Translations under genes and position numbers: made by a program
Assembly (NCBI GenBank): GCA_902590845.1
Contig: CACIYJ010000001.1
Location: forward strand, 1-64,000
DNA from: an uncultured Pelagibacteraceae bacterium
GTDB lineage: Bacteria > Pseudomonadota > Alphaproteobacteria > Pelagibacterales > Pelagibacteraceae
Reading direction: 5' to 3'
Length of the DNA: 64,000 nucleotides
Notes under the pieces: generated by a model
What the model was told of the DNA's origin: nothing
The model's input: the letters and a program-made list of their open reading frames with translations, nothing else
The model's database searches: none
Shown here: piece after piece, positions 17,830-26,009 of the stretch
Layout of the letters: each line of letters starts with the position of its first letter
Numbering within the stretch: the first letter of the stretch is position 1

Positions 17830-18450
17830 ACAATTAATGTTTTAACATTTGGCTCTAGAAATTTTAACACTTCACTAGAAGAACTTAAAGCTCATTTAAA
17901 CTTTAAACTGACTTCAGCTGAGACAGAGATAAGCAGAGAAATATTAAAAGATTATGATGTTTTAATTTTTCATAAAGATTGTTTAGCAGCAGATTCTTTG
18001 GAAGAATTATTAAAGAATAGTGAAAAAATTAAGATTTTAGTCTCTAATACTAATGAGAAAAAAAAAAATTATTTTAACGACATTATTTCTTTACCCGTAA
18101 AAATATCAGATCTTAATCAAATTGTAGAAAATTCAGTTATAAAAAAAAATTTCAACAAAAATTCATCTATATTAATAAAACAATATAAGCTGGATAAAAA
18201 TGAGAAAAAATTAATAAAAGATAAGAACTATATTTTGTTAACGGAGAAAGAGATACAGCTTTTAGAGTTATTTTTAGATAATAAAAAACCAATTAGCAAA
18301 AATAAGATTCTAAAAGAAGTTTGGAAGTATTCAACATCTGCAGATACTCATACAGTCGAAACTCATATTTATAGATTAAGAAAAAAAATAAAGTCTAAAT
18401 TTTTAGATGAAAATTTTATTTTAAATAATAAAGATGGATATTTATTATGA
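17824..18450 (+). CDS. OmpR-type winged-helix regulator with degenerate receiver
   Basis: 208 aa. The C-terminal half is a clear OmpR/PhoB DNA-binding domain: LTEKEIQLLELFLDNKKPIS then KNKILKEVWKY and TVETHIYRLRKKI with final NNKDGYLL. The N-terminal 110 residues keep receiver-like spacing (DYDVLIFHKDC and LPVKISDLNQIVEN) but lack the acidic pocket and have His-Lys where the phosphorylated Asp is expected. It is therefore probably not controlled by phosphorylation. Targets are unknown; it is divergent from the L,D-transpeptidase gene and translationally coupled (ATGA) to the ArfA-like gene. Confidence 0.82.
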   Translation: MHTINVLTFGSRNFNTSLEELKAHLNFKLTSAETEISREILKDYDVLIFHKDCLAADSLEELLKNSEKIKILVSNTNEKKKNYFNDIISLPVKISDLNQIVENSVIKKNFNKNSSILIKQYKLDKNEKKLIKDKNYILLTEKEIQLLELFLDNKKPISKNKILKEVWKYSTSADTHTVETHIYRLRKKIKSKFLDENFILNNKDGYLL

Positions 18451-18554
18451 AAAAAAGAAATAAGATTGCTATAGATCTTTTTACTAAAAAATATCGAAAA
18501 CGTGTTGTTAAACCTAAAAAAGGCAAAGGAAGTTTTAAAAGAAAAAAAAAATAA
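18447..18554 (+). CDS. arfA: ArfA-like alternative ribosome-rescue factor (35 aa)
   Basis: A 35-codon gene whose ATG overlaps the regulator stop (ATGA). It encodes a highly basic peptide opening MKKRNKIAIDLFTKKYRKRV and containing K-P-K-K-G-K-G-S-F-K-R-K-K-K. The K-G-K-G-S-Y/F-x-R-K segment is the conserved ribosome-binding tail of ArfA (DUF331/PF03889), which recruits RF2 to ribosomes stalled on non-stop messages. The length is shorter than E. coli ArfA (55-72 aa). The last codons are an A-tract, and the stop lies in an AT palindrome. A ribosomal-protein-like peptide of other function cannot be ruled out. Confidence 0.6.
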   Translation: MKKRNKIAIDLFTKKYRKRVVKPKKGKGSFKRKKK

Positions 18555-18566
18555 TTAATTATTTTA
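18542..18566 (-). terminator. Possible weak AT-only terminator between arfA and the nuclease gene
   Basis: Perfect 18-bp palindrome AAAATAATTAATTATTTT (18548-18565). Read on the minus strand it is followed by a run of T (complement of A 18542-18551), so it has the form of an intrinsic terminator for the grpE-to-nuclease operon, but the stem contains no G or C and would be weak. It overlaps both stop codons. Confidence 0.35.
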
Positions 18567-19115
18567 TTCTTTAGTAATCAGAGGCTTATGTAAAAAATGA
18601 ATTTTAGTTCTATCTTTTTTTCTATTATCAAAAATCATTTCTTCTAATTTTATTGACGCCTCTATCTCTTTGCTTAAAATTTCTAAAATACTTTTAAATT
18701 CTTCTTCAGAAGGATCAAAACTTTTCCAGTTAACCATAAAATCAAAATGAGAGCCATGTCTGAACAATCTTCCAGGTAAAGAAAAATTATGATTCCCTAT
18801 TAAAATTCCATATCTTAGATAAGGATGAACATTTTTATGATCTTGAGCCTTTTTGCTATATGTAATTGCATCGTGCGTTGATATAGAATTTATTTTGCTT
18901 TCAATTACAACTCTTGGTATCCAATTTTTTTCTGAATATTTTTCATAAATCAATATATCTGTTTCATATTTCATGTCGTGATATAAAGGATTCGCATTAT
19001 CATATTTTGTGATTTCGTTTGCATAGGTAAGTTTTTTACCTGCTTCTATTGAATAATTTTTAAACTCTTTATTTAATAATTCACTAACTCCACGAGTCCA
19101 TTCTACTTCATTCAT
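18564..19115 (-). CDS. PD-(D/E)XK nuclease-like protein (orphan)
   Basis: 183 aa. The segment YETDILIYEK ... WIPRVVIESKINS fits the PD-(D/E)XK endonuclease core: an Asp on one strand and E-x-K on the next. Before it are two helices (SELLNKEF); after it come DAITYSKKAQDHKN and a strand YLRYGILIGN. This architecture is shared by restriction-type and repair-type nucleases. There is no methyltransferase or restriction partner nearby; it is the last gene of the grpE-dnaK-dnaJ-dapB-nth-pfkB run, 5 bp after pfkB. Function and activity are unproven; remote homology only. Confidence 0.5.
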   Translation of the reverse strand: MNEVEWTRGVSELLNKEFKNYSIEAGKKLTYANEITKYDNANPLYHDMKYETDILIYEKYSEKNWIPRVVIESKINSISTHDAITYSKKAQDHKNVHPYLRYGILIGNHNFSLPGRLFRHGSHFDFMVNWKSFDPSEEEFKSILEILSKEIEASIKLEEMIFDNRKKDRTKIHFLHKPLITKE

Positions 19116-19120
19116 AAAAA

Positions 19121-20050
19121 TTAATTTAATCTTGCCCCAATTTGTTGAATAACTTTAGAAGACATTTCTGTTCCTTTTTCTAAATTTTCCTTAATTGATA
19201 AATTATTTACATAACCATGTAAAAATCCAGCAGCAAAAAGATCTCCAGCACCAGTTAAATCAACAATTTTAAGATTTTTTTGAATACCACATTCAGTAAC
19301 ATCATCACCTTTTATTGCAATGGCTCCATTCTCTCCTCTAGTAATAACTAATAGTTTTTTAAGTTGTTTTGAAAATTCAATGACGGCATTAAAATTTTTT
19401 GCATTTATTAGTGACATAATCTCTTGCTCATTAGCAAAAGTAATATTTAATTTATTTTTAACTAAATCTAAAAAATGTGATTTATGTCTTTCAACACAAA
19501 ATAGATCAGACAAGGACATAGCAACTTTATTTGAATTTTGTATTGCTTTATCAAAAGCTTTTTTAGGCTCTCCTTCATCCCAAAGATAACCTTCAAGAAA
19601 TAAAATCTCACTATTTTTTATTGGATTAATGTCTATATCGTTTTCATTGATTTTTCCTGCTGTTCCAAGAAAAGTACACATTGTTCTCTCTGAATCAGGC
19701 GTAATTAATATTAAACAAGTTCCAGTAGGTAATGTTTCTTTTTTTTTAGAGTAAAAATATTTAACATTTTCTTTTTTTAAACCTTCTTCATATTTACCAC
19801 CCAAATCGTCGTTGCTTACTTTTCCTATAAAACCCACTTGATTTCCAAGCTGTGAAAGGCCAACGATTGTATTTGCTACTGAACCACCAGAAACTGTTTC
19901 TTCAATCTTAAGACTAGATAGTAATTTTTTAAACTCAGCTTCATCTACGAGTTTCATTGTGCTTTTTGTTAATTTGTTATTAGTTAGAAAATCATCATTT
20001 ACTTTGCAAATAACATCAACGATTGCGTTACCAAGCCCTATAATTTTCAT
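19121..20050 (-). CDS. PfkB-family carbohydrate/adenosine kinase
   Basis: 309 aa. PfkB signatures: GLGNAIVDVICKV at the N-terminus, G-G-S-V-A-N-T substrate loop (ETVSGGSVANTIVGLSQLG), FIGKVSNDDLGGKYEEGL, and the anion-hole motif VDLTGAGDLFAAGFLHG with the catalytic Asp. The N-terminal pattern resembles alphaproteobacterial adenosine kinase-like sugar kinases; the actual substrate (adenosine, ribose or another sugar) cannot be told from sequence. It sits 5 bp after nth within the long minus-strand operon. Confidence 0.88.
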   Translation of the reverse strand: MKIIGLGNAIVDVICKVNDDFLTNNKLTKSTMKLVDEAEFKKLLSSLKIEETVSGGSVANTIVGLSQLGNQVGFIGKVSNDDLGGKYEEGLKKENVKYFYSKKKETLPTGTCLILITPDSERTMCTFLGTAGKINENDIDINPIKNSEILFLEGYLWDEGEPKKAFDKAIQNSNKVAMSLSDLFCVERHKSHFLDLVKNKLNITFANEQEIMSLINAKNFNAVIEFSKQLKKLLVITRGENGAIAIKGDDVTECGIQKNLKIVDLTGAGDLFAAGFLHGYVNNLSIKENLEKGTEMSSKVIQQIGARLN

Positions 20051-20055
20051 TTTTG

Positions 20056-20709
20056 TTAAGCTTTTTTTGTTTTAATTGGTTTTTTTCTTTTTGGATAACA
20101 GCTTTTACAAATTTTACAAGTTATACCGTAACATTCTCTAGCTCTACAATACTCTCTTCCGTACCAAATTATCTGTAGATGAAGTTTATTCCATGATTTT
20201 TTAGGAAATAATCTTTTTAAATCCTCTTCAGTTTGAATAACATTTTTGCCATCGGTTAAGCCCCATCTTTGTGCCAATCGATGAATATGAGTATCAACAG
20301 GAAAAGCAGGATAACCAAAACCTTGAGACATTACTACGCTTGCTGTTTTATGTCCCACGCCATGCAAGCTTTCAAGATCTTCAAAATTTCCAGGTACTTT
20401 TCCTCCATGTTTTTCTACCAATTGTTTTGAGAGTAAATATACACTTTTAGCTTTTCTCTTAAAAAAACCCGTGCTTCTTATTAATTTTTCAATTTTTTTT
20501 CTTCCAAGGTTTACAAAATGTTCTGGCTTATTATATTTTGGATATATTGCTTTAGTTGCTTTATTGACATTAACATCTGTAGTTTGTGCAGATAGAGCCA
20601 CAGAGACTAATAAAGTAAATAAGTTTCTGTGTTTTAAAGGAACAGAGATTTTTGGGTAAATTTTATTTAGGAGTCTTAATACTATGATAGCTCTTTTATT
20701 TTTACTCAT
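20056..20709 (-). CDS. nth: Endonuclease III (Nth)
   Basis: 217 aa. Helix-hairpin-helix ESLHGVGHKTASVVMSQGFG carries the catalytic Lys, and FPVDTHIHRLAQRWGLT carries the catalytic Asp. It is a bifunctional DNA glycosylase/AP lyase removing oxidised pyrimidines. The C-terminal cysteine region is unusual: cysteines follow C-x4-C-x4-C-x2-C-x2-C in EYCRARECYGITCKICKSCY instead of the canonical C-x6-C-x2-C-x5-C of the [4Fe-4S] loop. Overall family identity is not in doubt. It lies between dapB and pfkB with spacings of 10 and 5 bp. Confidence 0.94.
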   Translation of the reverse strand: MSKNKRAIIVLRLLNKIYPKISVPLKHRNLFTLLVSVALSAQTTDVNVNKATKAIYPKYNKPEHFVNLGRKKIEKLIRSTGFFKRKAKSVYLLSKQLVEKHGGKVPGNFEDLESLHGVGHKTASVVMSQGFGYPAFPVDTHIHRLAQRWGLTDGKNVIQTEEDLKRLFPKKSWNKLHLQIIWYGREYCRARECYGITCKICKSCYPKRKKPIKTKKA

Positions 20710-20719
20710 TGTTTTAAAT

Positions 20720-21496
20720 TTATTTAAAATTCAAAACGTTTCTCATCGAATATAAGCCAGGTTTTTTGTCTACCATCCATCTTGCTGCAGTTAATGCGCC
20801 TTCAGCAAAAAGTGCTCTATCAAAAGATTCATGATTTAAGGAAACTATTTCTTTTCCGCTTGAAAAAGAAACTTCATGTTTACCTATAACCGATCCTTTT
20901 CTTAATGAATTAAAATTAATTTTTTTACTATAAGGAAAAGATTTTTTATTCAGATATTTTTTCCCCATTAATCTATAAAAATCTTTATTTTTTCCTACAG
21001 CAATACCTTTGCCAAGCATTAAAGCTGTCCCTGAAGGATGATCTTTTTTGTATTTATGATGAATTTCAGAAACTTTACTTAAAAAATTATTATCAAGTGA
21101 CTTCGAAGCTATTTCAGTTAAATACATTAACAAATTTACTCCCAAACTCATATTTCCAGCTTTGAGAATAGGAATTTTTCTTGAGTATTTTTTAATTATA
21201 TTTTCCTCTCTTTTGGTGAAACCTGTTGTTCCTATCACTACTTTTTTTTTTAGTTTTGCTGCAATTCTTAAAACTTCTAAAGTGCATTTAGGCACTGTAA
21301 AATCTATTATTATATTTGCTTTTTTGAATGTATCTTCAGTATTTAGATTAGGTCTAATACCCATTATTTTTTTATTTATTATTCTATTCTCAGTTAGAGA
21401 TACTAACTTAAAATTTTTATTTTTTTTTGAGGTTTTGATGAGCTGTTGGCCCATTCTTCCCATACAACCAGTTATTGCTAAATTAATCTTTTTCAT
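20720..21496 (-). CDS. dapB: 4-hydroxy-tetrahydrodipicolinate reductase
   Basis: 258 aa from the ATG at 21496. The Rossmann opening is MKKINLAITGCMGRMGQQL (G-x-x-G-x-M-G), then IIDFTVPKCTLEVL, GTTGFTKRE, and the catalytic block VSEIHHKYKKDHPSGTAL (E-x-H-H-x-x-K-x-D-x-P-S-G-T-A). It catalyses the NAD(P)H reduction in the lysine/diaminopimelate pathway. The frame is open further upstream to 21547, but that extension is Cys/Tyr-rich and overlaps the small membrane-protein gene whose TGA overlaps this ATG by one base, so 21496 is preferred. Confidence 0.96.
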   Translation of the reverse strand: MKKINLAITGCMGRMGQQLIKTSKKNKNFKLVSLTENRIINKKIMGIRPNLNTEDTFKKANIIIDFTVPKCTLEVLRIAAKLKKKVVIGTTGFTKREENIIKKYSRKIPILKAGNMSLGVNLLMYLTEIASKSLDNNFLSKVSEIHHKYKKDHPSGTALMLGKGIAVGKNKDFYRLMGKKYLNKKSFPYSKKINFNSLRKGSVIGKHEVSFSSGKEIVSLNHESFDRALFAEGALTAARWMVDKKPGLYSMRNVLNFK

Positions 21497-21663
21497 CAAT
21501 ATACAAGATTTATAATTACAATAATAACAAGAACAATTATAGCCCAAATAGATAAATTTTTTAAAAATGGTTTTATCTTATTATTTGTAGATAAAAATGA
21601 CGGTAAGATTAAAATTAATACTGCAGTTAAAAATATTGCAGACATTATTTGTTCAGTTTCCAT
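21496..21663 (-). CDS. Small two-helix membrane protein (55 aa), unknown function
   Basis: A 55-codon gene from ATG 21663 to TGA at 21496-21498, fitted exactly between dnaJ (5 bp upstream) and dapB (1-bp overlap). It encodes two hydrophobic helices, about residues 8-24 and 38-54, joined by a short basic loop (STNNKIKPFLKNL), with N-terminus METEQIMSA. The fit to both neighbours argues that it is translated. The second half (LKNLSIWAIIVLVIIVIINL) looks like the membrane anchor found at the start of some alphaproteobacterial clan AA aspartic proteases, but no protease domain follows. Function unknown. Confidence 0.65.
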   Translation of the reverse strand: METEQIMSAIFLTAVLILILPSFLSTNNKIKPFLKNLSIWAIIVLVIIVIINLVY

Positions 21664-21668
21664 TTAAT

Positions 21669-22796
21669 TTATGAGCTTTTCCAGAATTTTTTAGCTTTTT
21701 CAAAAAAACTTTTAATTACCGGATCAGGTTTATTAGACTCTATTTCGTTAAATTCTTCTAATATTTCTTTTTGTCTTTTTGAGAGAGAAGTTGGCACTTG
21801 AGTTACAACTCTTATATATAGATTTCCAAACACATTTCTTCTCAAAACAGGCATGCCTTTCCCTTTTAATCTGAATTGTTTACCATGTTGAGTTCCAGCA
21901 GGGATTTTAATTTTAGATTTTCCCCCATCAATTGAAGGTACTTCTACAGTTGTTCCTAAAGTTGCATCAGAAAAAGAAATTGGAAGTTCATAATATAAAT
22001 TTTCCTCAGATCTTTTAAAAATATTATGGTTATCAATAGAAATAAAAAGATAGAGATCACCGCTAGAACCACCTTTAGAACCGGCTTCACCCTTACCAGA
22101 CAATCTTATTCTAGTTCCGTCATCAACGCCTTTAGGAATTTTTACAGTTACATTTTCACTACCCTGTACTTTTCCATTACCGCTACAAGTTTTACATGGA
22201 TCTCCTATTGTTTCTCCATAGCCACTACACTGAGGGCAAGTTTGCTGAATTGTAAAAAATCCTTGATTAGTTCTAACTTTACCTCTCCCAGAACAATAAC
22301 TACATTTTATAGGCCTAGATCCTTTTGCTGCTCCACTACCTGAGCATGGAGAACATTTTTTGTAAGTAGTATACTTAACATTTTTTTCTAATCCTTTGTA
22401 AGCTTCTTCTAAACTGATACTTACGTCGTATCTTAGATCATTTCCTCTATTACTGGATCTTCTTGACGATCCTCCATCGCCAAAGTCTCCAAAAAAATCT
22501 TCAAATATGTCAGAGAATGAAGAGGAATTAAAATCGAATCCTCCAAAACCTTGGCCTCCTCCTCCAGATCCTTCGAAAGCAGCATGACCAAATTGATCAT
22601 AATTTGTTTTTCTCTTTTCATCAGAAAGTACGTGATAAGCTTCACTTGCCTCTTTGAATTTTTCCTCAGAGGTTTTATCACCTTTTGCTTTATCTGGATG
22701 ATATTTTAGAGCTAATTTACGATATGCTTTTTTAATTTCATCTTTAGATGCTGATTTTGTTACACCTAAGACATCATAATAATCTCTTTTAGCCAC
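21669..22796 (-). CDS. dnaJ: Chaperone DnaJ
   Basis: 375 aa. J-domain with HPD in [13 protein letters not shown], a Gly/Phe-rich stretch ([20 protein letters not shown]), four zinc-binding C-x-x-C-x-G-x-G-like repeats ([36 protein letters not shown]) and two C-terminal beta domains. It stimulates DnaK ATPase and delivers substrates. It follows dnaK by 24 bp and has an RBS-like AGGAGACG just before the start. Full length. Confidence 0.98.
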   Translation of the reverse strand: MAKRDYYDVLGVTKSASKDEIKKAYRKLALKYHPDKAKGDKTSEEKFKEASEAYHVLSDEKRKTNYDQFGHAAFEGSGGGGQGFGGFDFNSSSFSDIFEDFFGDFGDGGSSRRSSNRGNDLRYDVSISLEEAYKGLEKNVKYTTYKKCSPCSGSGAAKGSRPIKCSYCSGRGKVRTNQGFFTIQQTCPQCSGYGETIGDPCKTCSGNGKVQGSENVTVKIPKGVDDGTRIRLSGKGEAGSKGGSSGDLYLFISIDNHNIFKRSEENLYYELPISFSDATLGTTVEVPSIDGGKSKIKIPAGTQHGKQFRLKGKGMPVLRRNVFGNLYIRVVTQVPTSLSKRQKEILEEFNEIESNKPDPVIKSFFEKAKKFWKSS

Positions 22797-22820
22797 AGGA
22801 CGTCTCCTTTATTAATTTTC

Positions 22821-24737
22821 TTAGGCGCTTTTTTCTTTATCGTCTTTTACATCTTCAAAATCTGCATCTACAACGTTTTCTTTATCCTCTGGTTTTGCGT
22901 CTTTTGATTCTTTAGCTTTAGCTCCAGGTTTTTGCTGACTTTTATAAACCGCTTCACCTAGTTTCATTGAAACTTGAATTAAGTTTTGTGTTTTTTTCTT
23001 AATATCCTCAGCATCAGTTCCTTCTAAAGATTTTTTAAGATCTACAATACCATTTTCTATAGCTTTTTTTTCTTCAGCAGAGATTTTATCACTATGTTCT
23101 TTTAAACTTTTCTCTGTTGAAAAAACTAAACTGTCGGCTTGATTTCTTGCATCCACTGATTCTCTTTTCTTTTTATCAGCCTCTTTGTTAGTTTCAGCCT
23201 CTTTAACCATTTTTTGAATTTCTTCTTCAGACAAACCACCTGATGCTTGAATTTGAATTTTTTGTTCTTTTCCAGTTCCTTTATCTTTAGCAGAAACATT
23301 TACAATTCCATTTGCATCAATATCAAATGTCACTTCAATTTGAGGTGTTCCTCTTGCGGCTGGAGGTATTCCCACTAACTCAAAGTTTCCTAAAATTTTA
23401 TTATCAGAAGCCATTTCCCTTTCACCTTGCAAAACTCTTATTGATACAGCAGGTTGATTGTCTTCAGCTGTAGAAAACACTTGGCTTTTTTTAGTTGGTA
23501 TCGTTGTGTTTTTTTCAATTAACTTAGTTGAAACACCACCTAAAGTTTCTATTCCTAGAGATAATGGAGTTACATCTAACAACAAAACATCTTTAACATC
23601 ACCCTGTAAAACACCCGCTTGAATAGCAGCGCCCATTGCTACTACCTCATCTGGGTTTACACTTTTATTAGGTTCTTTGCCGAAGAAATTTTTAACTGTT
23701 TCAATAATTTTAGGCATTCTAGTCATGCCACCAACTAAAACTACTTCATTAATTTCTGCGGCAGAAAAACCAGAATCTTTAAGGGCAATCTTACATGGCT
23801 CTAATGTTTTTTCTACAAGATCAGACACTAAAGCTTCTAGTTTAGCCCTTGTGAATTTTAAATTAACATGCTTTGGTCCGGTTTTGTCAGCTGTAATAAA
23901 AGGTAAATTTATTTCTGTTTGAGCCGCTGAAGATAATTCTATTTTTGCTTTTTCGGCAGCTTCTTTTAATCTTTGTAAGGCTAATTTGTCATTTTTCAAA
24001 TCAATTCCATTATCTTTTTTAAATTCATTTATTAAATATTTAACTATTGCATCGTCAAAGTCTTCGCCTCCTAAAAAAGTATCGCCATTAGTTGACTTAA
24101 CTTCAAAAACACCATCTCCAATTTCTAATATTGAAACATCAAATGTTCCACCGCCTAAATCATATACCGCAATTTTTTGTCCATTTTTTTTATCTAATCC
24201 ATAAGCTAAAGCTGCAGCTGTTGGTTCATTAATGATTCTTAGAACTTCTAAGCCCGCAATTTTTCCAGCATCTTTAGTTGCTTGTCTTTGAGCATCATTA
24301 AAGTAAGCAGGAACAGTAATTACTGCTTTAGTTACAGCTTGACCTAAATATTTTTCAGCAGTTTCTTTCATTTTTTGTAAAATGAAAGCAGATATCTGTG
24401 AAGGTGAATATTTTTTTTCTTTACCTTCAACCCAAGCTTCTTCATTATCTGATTTGATTATTTTAAAAGGAACTCTACCAATATCTTTTTTAACTGTTTC
24501 ATCTTCAAAAGATCTACCAATCAATCTTTTGGTTGCAAATATGGTATCTTGTGCGTTTGTTACAGCTTGCCTTTTTGCAGGTTGACCAATAAGTTTTTCT
24601 TCATTTTCTAAGAAGGCAACCACCGAAGGTGTAGTTCTAGTTCCTTCAGCATTTTCTAAAACTTTAGCTTGTGATCCATCCATAATGGCCACACATGAAT
24701 TTGTAGTACCTAAATCTATTCCTATTACTTTGCTCAT
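22821..24737 (-). CDS. dnaK: Chaperone DnaK (Hsp70)
   Basis: 638 aa. Opens [20 protein letters not shown]; also has [35 protein letters not shown] and [12 protein letters not shown], then the substrate-binding domain ([18 protein letters not shown]) and a disordered acidic tail ending [10 protein letters not shown]. An RBS AAAGGAAA precedes the ATG. A sigma-32-like promoter lies in the 58-bp gap after grpE, so dnaK-dnaJ may be induced by heat independently of grpE. Confidence 0.99.
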   Translation of the reverse strand: MSKVIGIDLGTTNSCVAIMDGSQAKVLENAEGTRTTPSVVAFLENEEKLIGQPAKRQAVTNAQDTIFATKRLIGRSFEDETVKKDIGRVPFKIIKSDNEEAWVEGKEKKYSPSQISAFILQKMKETAEKYLGQAVTKAVITVPAYFNDAQRQATKDAGKIAGLEVLRIINEPTAAALAYGLDKKNGQKIAVYDLGGGTFDVSILEIGDGVFEVKSTNGDTFLGGEDFDDAIVKYLINEFKKDNGIDLKNDKLALQRLKEAAEKAKIELSSAAQTEINLPFITADKTGPKHVNLKFTRAKLEALVSDLVEKTLEPCKIALKDSGFSAAEINEVVLVGGMTRMPKIIETVKNFFGKEPNKSVNPDEVVAMGAAIQAGVLQGDVKDVLLLDVTPLSLGIETLGGVSTKLIEKNTTIPTKKSQVFSTAEDNQPAVSIRVLQGEREMASDNKILGNFELVGIPPAARGTPQIEVTFDIDANGIVNVSAKDKGTGKEQKIQIQASGGLSEEEIQKMVKEAETNKEADKKKRESVDARNQADSLVFSTEKSLKEHSDKISAEEKKAIENGIVDLKKSLEGTDAEDIKKKTQNLIQVSMKLGEAVYKSQQKPGAKAKESKDAKPEDKENVVDADFEDVKDDKEKSA

Positions 24738-24765
24738 TGTTTAATTTCCTTTGATTGTCGATGTT

Positions 24766-24794
24766 TATATGGGTGTTTTTTCTTCTTCTACAAG
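24766..24794 (-). promoter_or_regulatory. Sigma-32 (RpoH)-like heat-shock promoter before dnaK
   Basis: On the minus strand the gap between grpE and dnaK reads CTTGTA, 14 bp, then ACCCATATA. This resembles the RpoH consensus CTTGAAA - 13 to 15 bp - CCCCATnTA. The predicted start is about 20 nt upstream of the dnaK ATG. The -35 element touches the grpE stop codon. No similar element was seen upstream of grpE. Confidence 0.55.
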
Positions 24795-24795
24795 G

Positions 24796-25386
24796 TTATT
24801 TCTCATCTTTTTTTTCATCTTTTTCCTCATTTTTAGATGATTTTTTCTTGGCTACAGCTACTAATGCTGGCCTTAATAATCTTTCTCCCAACATATAACC
24901 AGTTTGAATTTCGTCAAGAATAGCACCTGTTTCTGCTTTTTCATCTTCAATTTCAGATATAGCCTGGTGAAGATTCGGATCAAATTTATGATTTTTTGTA
25001 TTAATTTTTTTAATTCTATTTTTTTCGAATATAGAAACCAAGTCTTTTTCTATAACTATTATATTTTCTAAAAATTTATCTAAGTCTTTATTATTTTTAA
25101 GAACTTCGTCATTTTTAATGGCTAATTTTGCTCTTTGTAGATTATCTAAAATTGCTAGACTCTCTTTAGCAAAACTAAAAGAACCAAATTCAAAAGCATC
25201 TTTAATTTCTTTTTCAAATCTTCGTCTTTGATTTTCTATTTCAGCTAACGATCTTAATAATTTATCCTCAGATTCAGCAAATTTATCTTCTAAAGATTTC
25301 TCCTTTTTTATCTCGGGTTCAGATTTGTCATCTTTATTTTGATCTTTTTTTGATTTATCAGACTCTTTTTGATTATTTTCGACCAT
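24796..25386 (-). CDS. grpE: Nucleotide exchange factor GrpE
   Basis: 196 aa. A highly charged N-terminal tail (about 40 residues of Lys/Asp/Glu/Ser) precedes the long coiled-coil helix (LLRSLAEIENQRRRFEKEIK) and the C-terminal beta domain with FDPNLHQAISEIED and GYMLGERLLRPALVAVAKK, which is the GrpE signature. It releases ADP from DnaK. It heads the minus-strand run grpE-dnaK-dnaJ-small membrane protein-dapB-nth-pfkB-nuclease. Divergent from rdgB across 44 bp. Confidence 0.97.
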   Translation of the reverse strand: MVENNQKESDKSKKDQNKDDKSEPEIKKEKSLEDKFAESEDKLLRSLAEIENQRRRFEKEIKDAFEFGSFSFAKESLAILDNLQRAKLAIKNDEVLKNNKDLDKFLENIIVIEKDLVSIFEKNRIKKINTKNHKFDPNLHQAISEIEDEKAETGAILDEIQTGYMLGERLLRPALVAVAKKKSSKNEEKDEKKDEK

Positions 25387-25430
25387 GATAATTGCTATAT
25401 AGTGTCTATAATTTAAAATACTAGGTATAA

Positions 25431-26009
25431 ATGAAAAAAATTTTAATAGGCACTCACAATAAAGGGAAATTTAAAGAAATTAGCTATCTATTGTCTAAAA
25501 AGATCAGAAAAGTTTCCCCAATTAAATTAAAAATTAAAAGCCCAAAAGAGACTGGCAAAACTTTCTCTATGAATGCTCAATTAAAAGCAAAATACTTTTC
25601 TAGATTTACAAAATTGCCAGTAATTTCAGATGATTCAGGGCTTTGTATAAAAGTTCTTGAAAAAAAACCAGGAATTCATTCTGCAAGATGGGCAAGAAAA
25701 CATGGAAGTTTTTCAAATGCAATGAAATTTATATTAAAAAGAATGAAAAAGAAAAAAAATAGGTCTGCTACATTTGTATGCAGTTTATCTTTTAAATATC
25801 CCAGAAGAAAAATAGTTACAGTTATAGGTAAAATTAAAGGATTAATTTCTTATAAGATTCTTGGGACTAGAGGATTTGGTTATGATCCTATATTTATTCC
25901 ACATGGAAAAAATATTACATTTGGTCAAATGTCAAAATTTAGAAAAATCAATATGGATCACAGATATATTGCTTTTAAGAAACTAAAAAGAAAAATTAAA
26001 ATTTTATAA
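25431..26009 (+). CDS. rdgB: RdgB/HAM1-type non-canonical purine NTP pyrophosphatase
   Basis: 192 aa. N-terminal ILIGTHNKGKFKEI (substrate loop), LPVISDDSGLCIKVL with G-I-H-S-A-R-W-A, and near the C-terminus GTRGFGYDPIFIPHG and F-G-Q-M-S, all family signatures. It hydrolyses ITP, dITP and XTP to keep deaminated purines out of DNA and RNA. A TATAAT at 25407-25412 could serve as its -10 box. Location next to grpE is usual in alphaproteobacteria. Converges with the lpoA-like gene with a 14-bp overlap. Confidence 0.95.
   Translation: MKKILIGTHNKGKFKEISYLLSKKIRKVSPIKLKIKSPKETGKTFSMNAQLKAKYFSRFTKLPVISDDSGLCIKVLEKKPGIHSARWARKHGSFSNAMKFILKRMKKKKNRSATFVCSLSFKYPRRKIVTVIGKIKGLISYKILGTRGFGYDPIFIPHGKNITFGQMSKFRKINMDHRYIAFKKLKRKIKIL

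Noticed and set aside
21497..21547. N-terminal extension of DapB to 21547
   Set aside because: The extension is Cys/Tyr-rich, unlike DapB, and overlaps a better-supported small membrane-protein gene; the ATG at 21496 directly starts the Rossmann strand.
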